Of a stretch of 17,447 nt of DNA, positions 1 through 6,233 are shown piece after piece. Positions within the stretch are counted from its first letter, which is position 1; every line of letters starts with the position of its first letter. The notes beneath the pieces are model-generated. The model worked only from the letters and a program-made list of their open reading frames with translations, was not told the DNA's origin and did no database searches. The stretch is from Prevotella sp. UBA4339 (GTDB lineage: Bacteria; Bacteroidota; Bacteroidia; Bacteroidales; Bacteroidaceae), in NCBI GenBank assembly GCA_002393725.1, contig DGTJ01000013.1, positions 1-17,447 of the forward strand, in the 5' to 3' direction. Position numbers and translations under genes: made by a program.

Positions 1-1439
1 AATTTATAGTAGCAATTGAACTCGGTTCATCCAAGATGACCGGTATCGCGGGCCAGAAGAACCTCGATGGCAGCATCAACGTGCTGGCAGTGGTAAAAGA
101 GGACTCTTCATCATTCATCCGCAAAGGTGTCGTTTACAACATCGACAAGACCGCTCAGTGCCTCACCAACATCGTCAAGAAGCTCGAGACCCAACTGAAG
201 ACAGAGATTACCCAGGTGTATGTAGGTGTAGGAGGACAATCTATCCGCAGCGTCAGGAATGTGGTTACTAAAGACCTTCCTGCTGAGACTATCGTCACCC
301 AAGAAATGGTAATCGAGCTCATGGATTCCAACCGTAACATGAAGTATCCAGACCAGGAGATCCTCGATGCCGCCGTACAGGAATACAAGGTTGACAGCCA
401 GTATCAGCTCGACCCTGTAGGCATTCAGGCCACCCGACTTGAAGGCAACTTCCTGAACATCCTCGAGCGCAAGGCATTCTATCGTAACCTCAACAAGTGC
501 TTCGAGACAGCCAACATCAGTGTGGCAGAGATGTATCTCGCTCCTCTTGCTCTGGCAGACAGCGTGCTCACGGAGGCAGAGAAACGCTCTGGATGCGCAC
601 TCGTCGACCTTGGAGCCGACACTACGACCGTAAGTGTCTATAGCAAGAATATCCTCCGCCATCTCGCTGTCATCCCTCTTGGCAGCAACAATATCACGAA
701 AGACCTCGCAAGTCTCCAGATTGAGGAGAGCGATGCCGAGAAGATGAAGTTGAAATATGCTTCTGCATTTACAGACAACAATGATATCGACAACAACCTG
801 AAATATCCCATCGATCCAGAGCGCCAGGTGGAGAGCCGTAAGTTCATCGAGATCGTAGAATCCCGACTGGAGGAAATCATTGAGAATGTGTGGTATCAGA
901 TTCCATCAGAATACTACGACAAGCTCCTTGGCGGCATCATCCTGACTGGTGGAGGCTCTAACATGAAGGACATCCAGAAAGCCTTCATGAACCACACCCA
1001 TGTAGAAAAGATCCGCATCGCAAAGTTCGTCACCCACACTATCAATTCCAACAATGAGGATATCAAGGCTCACGATGGCAAGATGAACACAGTACTTGGT
1101 CTTCTTGCCAAGGGCGACATCAACTGCGCGGGTGATGAATTCAATCCCAATGGCGACCTCTTCGGCAGCCAGAAGAAAGAAGCCTCCCACCCCACTAACG
1201 ATCAGCGTCAGGCTCGCCAGGCCAGTGAGATTCCAGCCGGAGTGGTACGTACTGAGGCAGAGAAGCAGAAGGCAGAGGAGGAGAAGCGCCGTCAGGAAGA
1301 AGAGGCAGAGCGCCAGCGCCTGGAGGAAGAGGAGGCAGAGCGTCAGCGCATCAAGAAGGAGAAGAGAGAGAACAGCTTCTGGAACAAGCTTGTAAAGAAG
1401 GCCAAGAAGTTCGGTGAAGACATCGTCTCAGAAGAATAG
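1..1439 (+). CDS. ftsA: Cell division protein FtsA (5' end outside window)
   Basis: FtsA is an actin-like ATPase that tethers FtsZ filaments to the inner face of the cytoplasmic membrane. The reading frame is open from the left edge: from base 3 it reads FIVAIELGSSKMTGIAG, the phosphate-1 loop of the actin fold. The ATG at 36 is therefore internal, and the true start lies just upstream of the window. Further actin-fold signatures are VDLGADTTTVSVYS (about 600-645) and the adenosine motif GGIILTGGGSN (about 930-965). The 1C (SHS2) insertion lies between them and the first loop. The C-terminus is longer than in E. coli FtsA (420 aa): a Glu/Arg/Gln-rich probable coiled coil (about 1250-1370) containing a duplicated EEAERQR block, then a terminal amphipathic helix FWNKLVKKAKKFGEDIV suited to membrane binding. 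ftsZ follows after 77 bp, as expected for the end of a dcw cluster. Confidence 0.96.
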   Translation, partial: FIVAIELGSSKMTGIAGQKNLDGSINVLAVVKEDSSSFIRKGVVYNIDKTAQCLTNIVKKLETQLKTEITQVYVGVGGQSIRSVRNVVTKDLPAETIVTQEMVIELMDSNRNMKYPDQEILDAAVQEYKVDSQYQLDPVGIQATRLEGNFLNILERKAFYRNLNKCFETANISVAEMYLAPLALADSVLTEAEKRSGCALVDLGADTTTVSVYSKNILRHLAVIPLGSNNITKDLASLQIEESDAEKMKLKYASAFTDNNDIDNNLKYPIDPERQVESRKFIEIVESRLEEIIENVWYQIPSEYYDKLLGGIILTGGGSNMKDIQKAFMNHTHVEKIRIAKFVTHTINSNNEDIKAHDGKMNTVLGLLAKGDINCAGDEFNPNGDLFGSQKKEASHPTNDQRQARQASEIPAGVVRTEAEKQKAEEEKRRQEEEAERQRLEEEEAERQRIKKEKRENSFWNKLVKKAKKFGEDIVSEE

Positions 1440-1466
1440 TCCCTGTCTCTCACCCTACTTACACAT

Positions 1467-1514
1467 CTGTCCAAATGTCTAATAGTCTAAATGTCTAAAC
1501 GTCAAATCGTCAAA
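1467..1514 (+). repeat. Six tandem 8-bp repeats abutting the ftsZ start
   Basis: Six consecutive octamers with consensus NNGTCYAA: CTGTCCAA, ATGTCTAA, TAGTCTAA, ATGTCTAA, ACGTCAAA and TCGTCAAA. The last ends two bases before the ftsZ ATG at 1517. The array fills most of the ftsA-ftsZ spacer and occupies the region where ribosomes bind. No Shine-Dalgarno sequence is present. Confidence 0.85.
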
Positions 1515-1516
1515 AT

Positions 1517-2848
1517 ATGGAAGAGAACATGAATATCGATATCCTCGACTTCGGAGCTCCGGAGAAGGAACAAAGCATAATAAAAGTTATTGGTGTCGGT
1601 GGAGGAGGTGGCAATGCTGTCAACCACATGTATCGAGAGGGCATCCACGATGTAACGTTCGTGCTGTGCAACACTGACAACCAGGCTCTCAACGACTCCC
1701 CCGTCCCAGTCCATCTGCAGCTGGGCAAGGAAGGTCTCGGTGCAGGCAACAAGCCTGAGAAGGCCCGTAAGGCAGCCGAGGAGAGCCTTGATGACATCAC
1801 CAAGATGCTTAGCGACGGTACCCGCATGGCGTTCATCACAGCCGGTATGGGAGGCGGCACAGGTACTGGAGCAGCACCTGTCATTGCACGTGTGTCAAAA
1901 GAGCTTGGCATACTTACCGTCGGTATCGTAACCATACCTTTCCGCTTTGAGGGCGATCGCAAGATAGATCAGGCTCTCGACGGCGTTGAAGAGATGCAGA
2001 AGCATGTCGATGCACTATTAGTTATTAATAATGAACGCCTGCGCGAGATATATCCTGAGCTGTCTGTGCTCGATGCCTTCGGCAAGGCTGACGACACACT
2101 CTCTGTAGCAGCAAAGTCTATAGCTGAGATTATCACTGTTCATGGACTTATCAACCTCGACTTCAACGATGTAAAGACCGTACTGAAAGACGGAGGCGTA
2201 GCAATAATGTCGACTGGCTACGGTGAAGGCGAAGGCCGCGTGAAGAAGGCTATCGAAGACGCTCTCCACTCTCCGCTGCTCAATGATAACGACATCTTCA
2301 ACTCAAAGAAGATTCTTCTCTCTATCTCCTTCGCAGGTTCAAAGGACGGTCAGCAGTCACTGATGATGGAGGAGATGAACGATGTCAACGACTTTATGGC
2401 AAAGTTCGGCAACGACTTCGAGATTAAGTGGGGACTTGCCACTGACCCAGAGCTCGGCAAGAAAGTAAAAGTCACTATCCTTGCCACCGGCTTCGGACTT
2501 GACAGCGTAGACGGTATGGATGCCCGCATGAAGAAGCACACTCAGGACGATATCAACCGTATCGCCGAGGAGCAGGCTAAGGCAGTAGAGCGCCAGGATC
2601 GCCGCAACCGCTATTATGGAGGCGACAGCACTGCTAAGCGCTACAAGCGCCGCCCGAACATCTATCTGTTCCGCCTGGAGGACCTTGACAACGATGATGT
2701 GATATCTGCAGTAGAGTCGACACCTACATACAAGCGCACCCGCGAGATTCTGGACAGCATCAACTCTCAGGCTACGGGCGACATCAGGTATGATGACCAG
2801 CCAACAGAGCAGAGCGAGCCTGTACAGGGTACAATTAAATTCCTGTAA
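1517..2848 (+). CDS. ftsZ: Cell division protein FtsZ
   Basis: FtsZ is the tubulin-like GTPase that polymerises into the division ring in the cytoplasm. The 443-residue product has the N-terminal GVGGGGGNAVNHM loop (residues 27-38), the tubulin signature GGGTGTG (112-118), RFEGDRK (143-149), and the synergy (T7) loop NLDFNDV (213-219) that supplies the catalytic acidic residues to the next subunit. After the globular core (to about residue 355) comes a basic, variable linker with KRYKRRP, then a C-terminal tail ending GTIKFL, probably the peptide bound by FtsA. The ATG at 1517 gives the expected N-terminus. It lies 77 bp after ftsA and no promoter is visible in the spacer, so the two genes are probably co-transcribed. 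An octamer array sits directly upstream of the start codon. Confidence 0.98.
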   Translation: MEENMNIDILDFGAPEKEQSIIKVIGVGGGGGNAVNHMYREGIHDVTFVLCNTDNQALNDSPVPVHLQLGKEGLGAGNKPEKARKAAEESLDDITKMLSDGTRMAFITAGMGGGTGTGAAPVIARVSKELGILTVGIVTIPFRFEGDRKIDQALDGVEEMQKHVDALLVINNERLREIYPELSVLDAFGKADDTLSVAAKSIAEIITVHGLINLDFNDVKTVLKDGGVAIMSTGYGEGEGRVKKAIEDALHSPLLNDNDIFNSKKILLSISFAGSKDGQQSLMMEEMNDVNDFMAKFGNDFEIKWGLATDPELGKKVKVTILATGFGLDSVDGMDARMKKHTQDDINRIAEEQAKAVERQDRRNRYYGGDSTAKRYKRRPNIYLFRLEDLDNDDVISAVESTPTYKRTREILDSINSQATGDIRYDDQPTEQSEPVQGTIKFL

Positions 2849-2880
2849 GTGTCACATTCTATAGATAATATGCAAAGTTT

Positions 2881-2914
2881 ATGCCTGGTCACTCCTAAGG
2901 AGCAGACCAGGCAT
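2881..2914 (+). terminator. Hairpin 3' of ftsZ, probable terminator
   Basis: Perfect 10-bp arms ATGCCTGGTC (2881-2890) and GACCAGGCAT (2905-2914). Inside them CTCC (2892-2895) can pair with GGAG (2899-2902) as a second tier. The bases that follow (TATGATTATATTTAA) are AT-rich but have no run of T, so it is a non-canonical terminator or an mRNA 3'-end stabiliser for ftsZ. Confidence 0.6.
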
Positions 2915-2950
2915 TATGATTATATTTAATCACAGAAAGAATTTTATTTC

Positions 2951-2973
2951 GGAGCGTGGTTTGAACTACGTCC
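2951..2973. other. Short hairpin of unknown role
   Basis: CGTGGTT and AACTACG pair with one G-T wobble. The stem extends through GGA/TCC around a bulged G, spanning 2951-2973. It superficially resembles a tRNA T-arm, but no tRNA surrounds it and no T-run follows. Confidence 0.4.
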
Positions 2974-3002
2974 TATGTTACATAATATTACACGATACCG
3001 TA

Positions 3003-3090
3003 TTGCAAATAAAAAGTACTAAGGGAAACTGATTATGCATCGTATCTCTAAAAATAGTCTTATCAAATACCGAAATAATGTTATTTGCAA
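3003..3090. repeat. 10-bp inverted repeat upstream of the lipoprotein promoter
   Basis: TTGCAAATAA (3003-3012) and its exact reverse complement TTATTTGCAA (3081-3090), separated by 68 bp. The right arm ends about 40 bp before the -33 element. This could be a pair of operator half-sites or chance in AT-rich DNA. Confidence 0.4.
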
Positions 3091-3129
3091 ACGATTTTAT
3101 AGATATTAACGTTTTTTAACCGGCGCATT

Positions 3130-3161
3130 CTTGTTACTTATACAAATTTGTTATAACTTTG
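3130..3161 (+). promoter_or_regulatory. Bacteroidetes-type promoter of the LruC-type lipoprotein gene
   Basis: TAACTTTG at 3154-3161 matches the Bacteroidetes -7 consensus TAnnTTTG. A TTG (3131-3133, in TTCTTG) lies 20 nt upstream, matching the usual -33 spacing of 19-21 nt. Transcription would start near 3167, giving a leader of about 80 nt before the ATG at 3247. Confidence 0.75.
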
Positions 3162-3246
3162 CTCTCGATTTGTAAAGATTGCAAAAAAATATAAGGGAGC
3201 AAATAGATATTTAACATACATTATTAATTAAAAAGCTTAAGTAAAG

Positions 3247-5295
3247 ATGAAAAAGTATTTGATGTCAGGAATCGCCGCACTGGCTATGTGCGCCGGTCTT
3301 ACAAGTTGTTCGCACGACTTGTCCGAACCCACTCAGGAGGAAATCAATGCGGTTTATGCTAAGAAGGTTACAGACACCTACAACAGTGCCTTCATTGCAA
3401 AGTTTGGTCATCCCGCAGCTAGTCAGGACTGGGGATTCAGTTATTCAACAAATGCCAGGACACGTTCTTTTACCCCAACGGACACTAACTACAAGCTCAC
3501 TAGCCAGACACCAAGTTATCCAAATGTTCCTGACCAGCCAACATTTAGGACAATAAGCAAGCCAACTTTCACTGCTACTGTACCTGCAAACACTCCAGAA
3601 GCAACAAGTACCACGAACTTAGCACAAGGTGCGACATACCAAATAAAGACTGGAGATTTAAACCAGCCCCAAAATACGAAAAATATGACATTCTATGTTG
3701 TTGACAATATAACATGGAATAAACAAATAAATAAAGATGAAAATGGTACCACATTTATCATCACCGAAGGTAAAACACTTACATATACTCAAAGTGAAGC
3801 CCTCAATCTGAAGATATATATGGCTCCAAACTCACATCTTGTTATTGGTGATAACGTCACATTCAAAAAGGATGGTGCTATGCTCTACGTAGGTAGTGGT
3901 TGTACTGTTACATGTGGCACAAATGTTCTGTTCGCAGAAAAGTATACAGTCCTTAATGAGGGTACTTTCACAGCTAATAAGCTAAATATTGAAGAGGGTA
4001 CACTCTTCTATAATAGCGGCACTCTGACAGTTAATACTGGAATTGAGATTCAGAAGACATACGGCAACAATGAAGATATGAGATTAGCAGAACTTGTTAA
4101 CCACAGCACCTTGACTTCTCCGAAAATCAGCTTGTTGGCAGGCGGTAAGATGTACAACGATGCTGGTGCTACAGCAACAGTTAACGGTTTGACAGAAATT
4201 ACAAATACTAATAGCGAATGGAGGAACGATGGCACATATACCTCTGAGGACTTTATTGTAAAAAATGCTAATAAGGTTTGGAACAACTGTAAATTGACTG
4301 TACATAAAACAGATAATACTGGAACATTTACTCTTTGCGAGAATTCTCATAGTTCATTCGTAATCAATGGTGCATCTTCTGTTCAAACAGATAAGTTTGT
4401 ATGGGGTCCCGATGGTGATTTCTATATGGCAGACAAATCAATGCTGGAAGTTCTAGGAGAGTTTAAGACCAAGAATCAGAACAAGAGATATGGAATGCAT
4501 GGACCAAGTACCGGATATGCTGTATTTAAAGCAGGATCAGTTGTTTACGAGTATGCAGGACAAAACCGCATGAACTACTATGGCAATCTATGGGTAGACA
4601 CAGAAAATCACTTTGACCAGGTTATATTAGACAAAAACAACGCATCAGAGACTGCAGACCAGCCTTATTATTGGTTTGACACAACTAACAAGACTGTAAA
4701 GTTCAGATTCCTTGGTGATGGTTGTCCTATAACTTCTACTATTTCAGGTCCATGCCATCACGGTTACAATCCTCCGTCAACCACAATAGAATATGAGACT
4801 CGTATTATCGGTGAGGACTTGACACCTGGTGAGACAGACTGGGACTTCAACGACGTAGTGTTTGCTGTTGAGTTTAGCGGTACAACTGCTAATTGCACGC
4901 TCCTTGCTGCAGGTGGTACTCTTCCACTCCGTATATATACCGTAGCAAATGAAACAAATCCAGATCAGAACTATGTTGAGGTACATGATCTCTTCGGTGT
5001 TGCAACTAATGTGATGGTAAATACTGGTGGTATCTCCACTACAGTAGATAAGAAACCAACCTTTACTGTTACAGGTGTTGATCCAGAAAAGAGAGGTAAG
5101 GATATCATCATTAAAGTTGACAAGGGTACAAACGGACAAAGTAACTGGGTTGAGTTAACTGCTGTACAGGGTGAACCTGCTGCCAAACTTGCTGTTGGTA
5201 AGGGATTCAATATGTGCATAGAGCGCCAGAATATCAACCAAATATATACGAGATTTACTGATTGGGTAAGCAATCCACAGATTATCTGGTATTAA
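3247..5295 (+). CDS. Secreted lipoprotein with C-terminal LruC/DUF4842-type domain
   Basis: A 682-residue predicted lipoprotein. The signal peptide ends in the lipobox LTSC with Cys21. Residues 44-64 carry the Y.SAFI.KFG...QDWGF segment seen near the N-terminus of many Bacteroidales lipoproteins. The middle (about residues 150-400) is rich in short Asn/Gly/Thr strands such as TVLNEGTFTANKLNIEEG, suggesting a beta-helix or other repetitive beta fold. The C-terminal part contains DWDFNDVVFAVEF (DWDFND at 531-536), an acidic motif I associate with the LruC/DUF4842 family, possibly metal-binding. The protein ends WVSNPQIIWY. The gene has its own promoter and a strong terminator, is visibly more AT-rich than the genes on either side, and shares no operon, so it looks like an accessory surface gene beside the division cluster. 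Substrate and function are unknown. Confidence 0.85.
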   Translation: MKKYLMSGIAALAMCAGLTSCSHDLSEPTQEEINAVYAKKVTDTYNSAFIAKFGHPAASQDWGFSYSTNARTRSFTPTDTNYKLTSQTPSYPNVPDQPTFRTISKPTFTATVPANTPEATSTTNLAQGATYQIKTGDLNQPQNTKNMTFYVVDNITWNKQINKDENGTTFIITEGKTLTYTQSEALNLKIYMAPNSHLVIGDNVTFKKDGAMLYVGSGCTVTCGTNVLFAEKYTVLNEGTFTANKLNIEEGTLFYNSGTLTVNTGIEIQKTYGNNEDMRLAELVNHSTLTSPKISLLAGGKMYNDAGATATVNGLTEITNTNSEWRNDGTYTSEDFIVKNANKVWNNCKLTVHKTDNTGTFTLCENSHSSFVINGASSVQTDKFVWGPDGDFYMADKSMLEVLGEFKTKNQNKRYGMHGPSTGYAVFKAGSVVYEYAGQNRMNYYGNLWVDTENHFDQVILDKNNASETADQPYYWFDTTNKTVKFRFLGDGCPITSTISGPCHHGYNPPSTTIEYETRIIGEDLTPGETDWDFNDVVFAVEFSGTTANCTLLAAGGTLPLRIYTVANETNPDQNYVEVHDLFGVATNVMVNTGGISTTVDKKPTFTVTGVDPEKRGKDIIIKVDKGTNGQSNWVELTAVQGEPAAKLAVGKGFNMCIERQNINQIYTRFTDWVSNPQIIWY

Positions 5296-5335
5296 TTGAC
5301 ACATCAGGTACTTTAAAATAAGACTAAATTTCTTG

Positions 5336-5368
5336 GGAGCGGTTGCGTGAGCAATCGCTCCTTTTTTT
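5336..5368 (+). terminator. Rho-independent terminator of the lipoprotein gene
   Basis: Stem GGAGCGGTTGC (5336-5346) pairs with GCAATCGCTCC (5351-5361) through one G-T wobble, with a GTGA loop, followed by seven T (5362-5368). It lies 41 bp after the stop codon. Confidence 0.93.
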
Positions 5369-5375
5369 GACTATT

Positions 5376-5419
5376 AATGATAAATGGCACTTATTTGCGA
5401 ATAAGTGCCATTTATCATT
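5376..5419. repeat. 20-bp perfect inverted repeat with a 4-nt loop
   Basis: The arm at 5376-5395 (starting AATGATAAATGG) is the exact reverse complement of 5400-5419, with TGCG between them. It starts 7 bp after the T-run of the preceding terminator and has no T-run of its own on either side, so it is not an obvious second terminator. Confidence 0.9.
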
Positions 5420-5579
5420 CAATAGGAGCTTGTTATTGTAACTCTTGATTGCATTTATAGCGCCAGTACGGGATAAAATTAAAACAAGGACAGCGAAAGT
5501 CATAAACCGCCAGGAGAATGGCAGAAAGCAAGATTTATCCTTACCCGAATATTTATACATATTTATTCGTAGAAAGGAG

Positions 5580-5608
5580 AAGTAATATCGATAAGTGCGA
5601 TGTTACTT
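5580..5608. repeat. 11-bp-stem hairpin
   Basis: AAGTAATATCG (5580-5590) pairs with CGATGTTACTT (5598-5608) with one wobble or mismatch across a 7-nt loop. Its right arm overlaps the first 22-bp TTCCC unit. Confidence 0.65.
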
Positions 5609-5648
5609 TTTCCCTAACCTGGGAATACTTTTTCCCTCGTTAGGGAAT
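5605..5648. repeat. Two tandem 22-bp palindromic units (TTCCC...GGGAA)
   Basis: Units 5605-5626 and 5627-5648 share the prefix ACTTTTTCCCT and the suffix GGGAAT. The cores are TTCCCTAACCTGGGAA and TTCCCTCGTTAGGGAA, each able to fold on itself. TTCCCTAAC of the first is also the exact reverse complement of GTTAGGGAA of the second, so two mutually exclusive foldings exist. Confidence 0.85.
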
Positions 5649-5716
5649 ATTTATTGGCAGGCGTAGTAGCAAAATCTCATACGAGAGCGCATATTTATAC
5701 GGCAAAGAATGAATAT

Positions 5717-5826
5717 GCACTACTGCCTATGACAGCTTTTGCTACCATTAATGATAGCGATTGCTACCATTAATGATAGCGATTGCTACCATTAATGGTA
5801 ACAGTTGCAGGCATTAATGGCAGCAT
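5717..5826. repeat. 22-bp palindromic tandem repeat array
   Basis: Units at 5739-5760 and 5761-5782 are identical. Units at 5783-5804 and 5805-5826 diverge on their right halves, and a degenerate unit lies at 5717-5738. Each full unit begins TTGC and is centred on the palindrome CATTAATG, with flanks such as GCTACC and GATAGC that are themselves nearly complementary. There are no spacers between units. Confidence 0.92.
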
Positions 5827-5855
5827 TAATTGCATAAAAAAACAAAAAAAGCCGT

Positions 5856-6125
5856 ATACCTCCCTAAATCGTTCGAAATGGCTTTAAATACAGGCGTTTC
5901 CATAAGGGAGGTATCATTCAGACACCTCCCTTATACCTCCCTTATACCTCCCTCATACCTCCCTATGCATCTTAAGCAGAATGCACCGTTTAGTGCAAAG
6001 TGTAAAAGGAGGTTGAAGGGAGGTATAAGGGAGGTATGAGGGAGGTGTGAGGGAGGTATCCAGAGCAAACCTCCCCTTGCAAAACGCCTTTAAACACTAG
6101 GCTTCTCAGCGATTTAGGGAGGTAT
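5856..6125. repeat. Large gapless palindrome built from 11-bp-spaced ACCTCCCT motifs
   Basis: ACCTCCCT begins at 5858, 5924, 5935, 5946 and 5957. Its reverse complement AGGGAGGT begins at 5905, 6017, 6028, 6039, 6050 and 6116, with variants AAGGAGGT at 6006 and ACCTCCCC at 6069. Pairs mirror each other without gaps about a centre near 5990.5: 5858 with 6116, 5905 with 6069, and 5924/5935/5946/5957 with 6050/6039/6028/6017. By hand count 39 of 44 positions in the core arms (5921-5964 against 6017-6060) are complementary, and the outer arm ATACCTCCCTAAATC is exact over 15 bp. Spacing inside the clusters is exactly 11 bp. Confidence 0.93.
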
Positions 6126-6217
6126 CGCCACTTTTCGATAAATCATCGGATTTCGCAAAGAAACAATCAAATTCTCAATTTTCCAAATAATACCACGTTT
6201 TATTCAGAAAAAGTTTG

Positions 6218-6225
6218 TACCTTTG
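6218..6225 (+). promoter_or_regulatory. -7 element of the transporter/flippase/peptidase operon
   Basis: TACCTTTG matches the Bacteroidetes TAnnTTTG element and lies 8 nt before the ATG at 6234, so transcription should start only a few bases before the start codon. I see no good -33 TTTG at the usual distance. Confidence 0.65.
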
Positions 6226-6233
6226 CACGCTGT

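Larger units (their letters stand above)
2849..3246. other. 398-bp intergenic region between ftsZ and the lipoprotein gene
   Basis: No credible gene. It holds a two-tier hairpin after ftsZ (2881-2914), a second hairpin (2951-2973), a 10-bp inverted repeat (3003-3012 and 3081-3090), and the promoter of the downstream lipoprotein gene (3130-3161) with its leader of about 80 nt. Base composition becomes AT-rich here and stays so through the next gene. Confidence 0.8.
5296..6233. other. 938-bp palindrome-rich intergenic region
   Basis: I see no credible gene here on either strand. In order it contains a canonical terminator (5336-5368), a 20-bp perfect hairpin (5376-5419), a weak palindrome with CGAATA/TATTCG arms (5546-5569), an 11-bp-stem hairpin (5580-5608), two 22-bp palindromic units (5605-5648), a 22-bp repeat array (5717-5826), a large 11-bp-phased palindrome (5856-6125), and the promoter of the next operon (6218-6225). 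Short open frames in it run straight through the repeats and look like chance. Confidence 0.85.

Noticed and set aside
2951..2973. tRNA fragment or tRNA-derived attachment site
   Set aside because: Only a T-arm-like hairpin is present. No acceptor, D or anticodon arms can be drawn, and no integrase or duplicated end is visible.
5324..5560. Open frame of 78 codons on the minus strand in the intergenic region
   Set aside because: It runs through the terminator and the 20-bp hairpin and has no recognisable protein features.
5605..5826. Replication origin with iterons
   Set aside because: I find no convincing DnaA boxes (TTATCCACA), and neither dnaA nor a rep gene is in the window. The array could still be tested for it.
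5830..6039. Open frame of 69 codons through the ACCTCCCT array
   Set aside because: It spans the repeats and the palindrome centre, has no promoter box at a sensible distance, and its sequence simply reflects the repeat.
5717..6125. CRISPR array
   Set aside because: Repeats are directly adjacent (22 bp) or separated by 3 bp (11-bp period), with no unique spacers of 25-40 bp and no cas genes nearby.
5376..6125. Insertion sequence or other transposon
   Set aside because: There is no transposase frame, and I cannot see a target-site duplication flanking the palindromic blocks.
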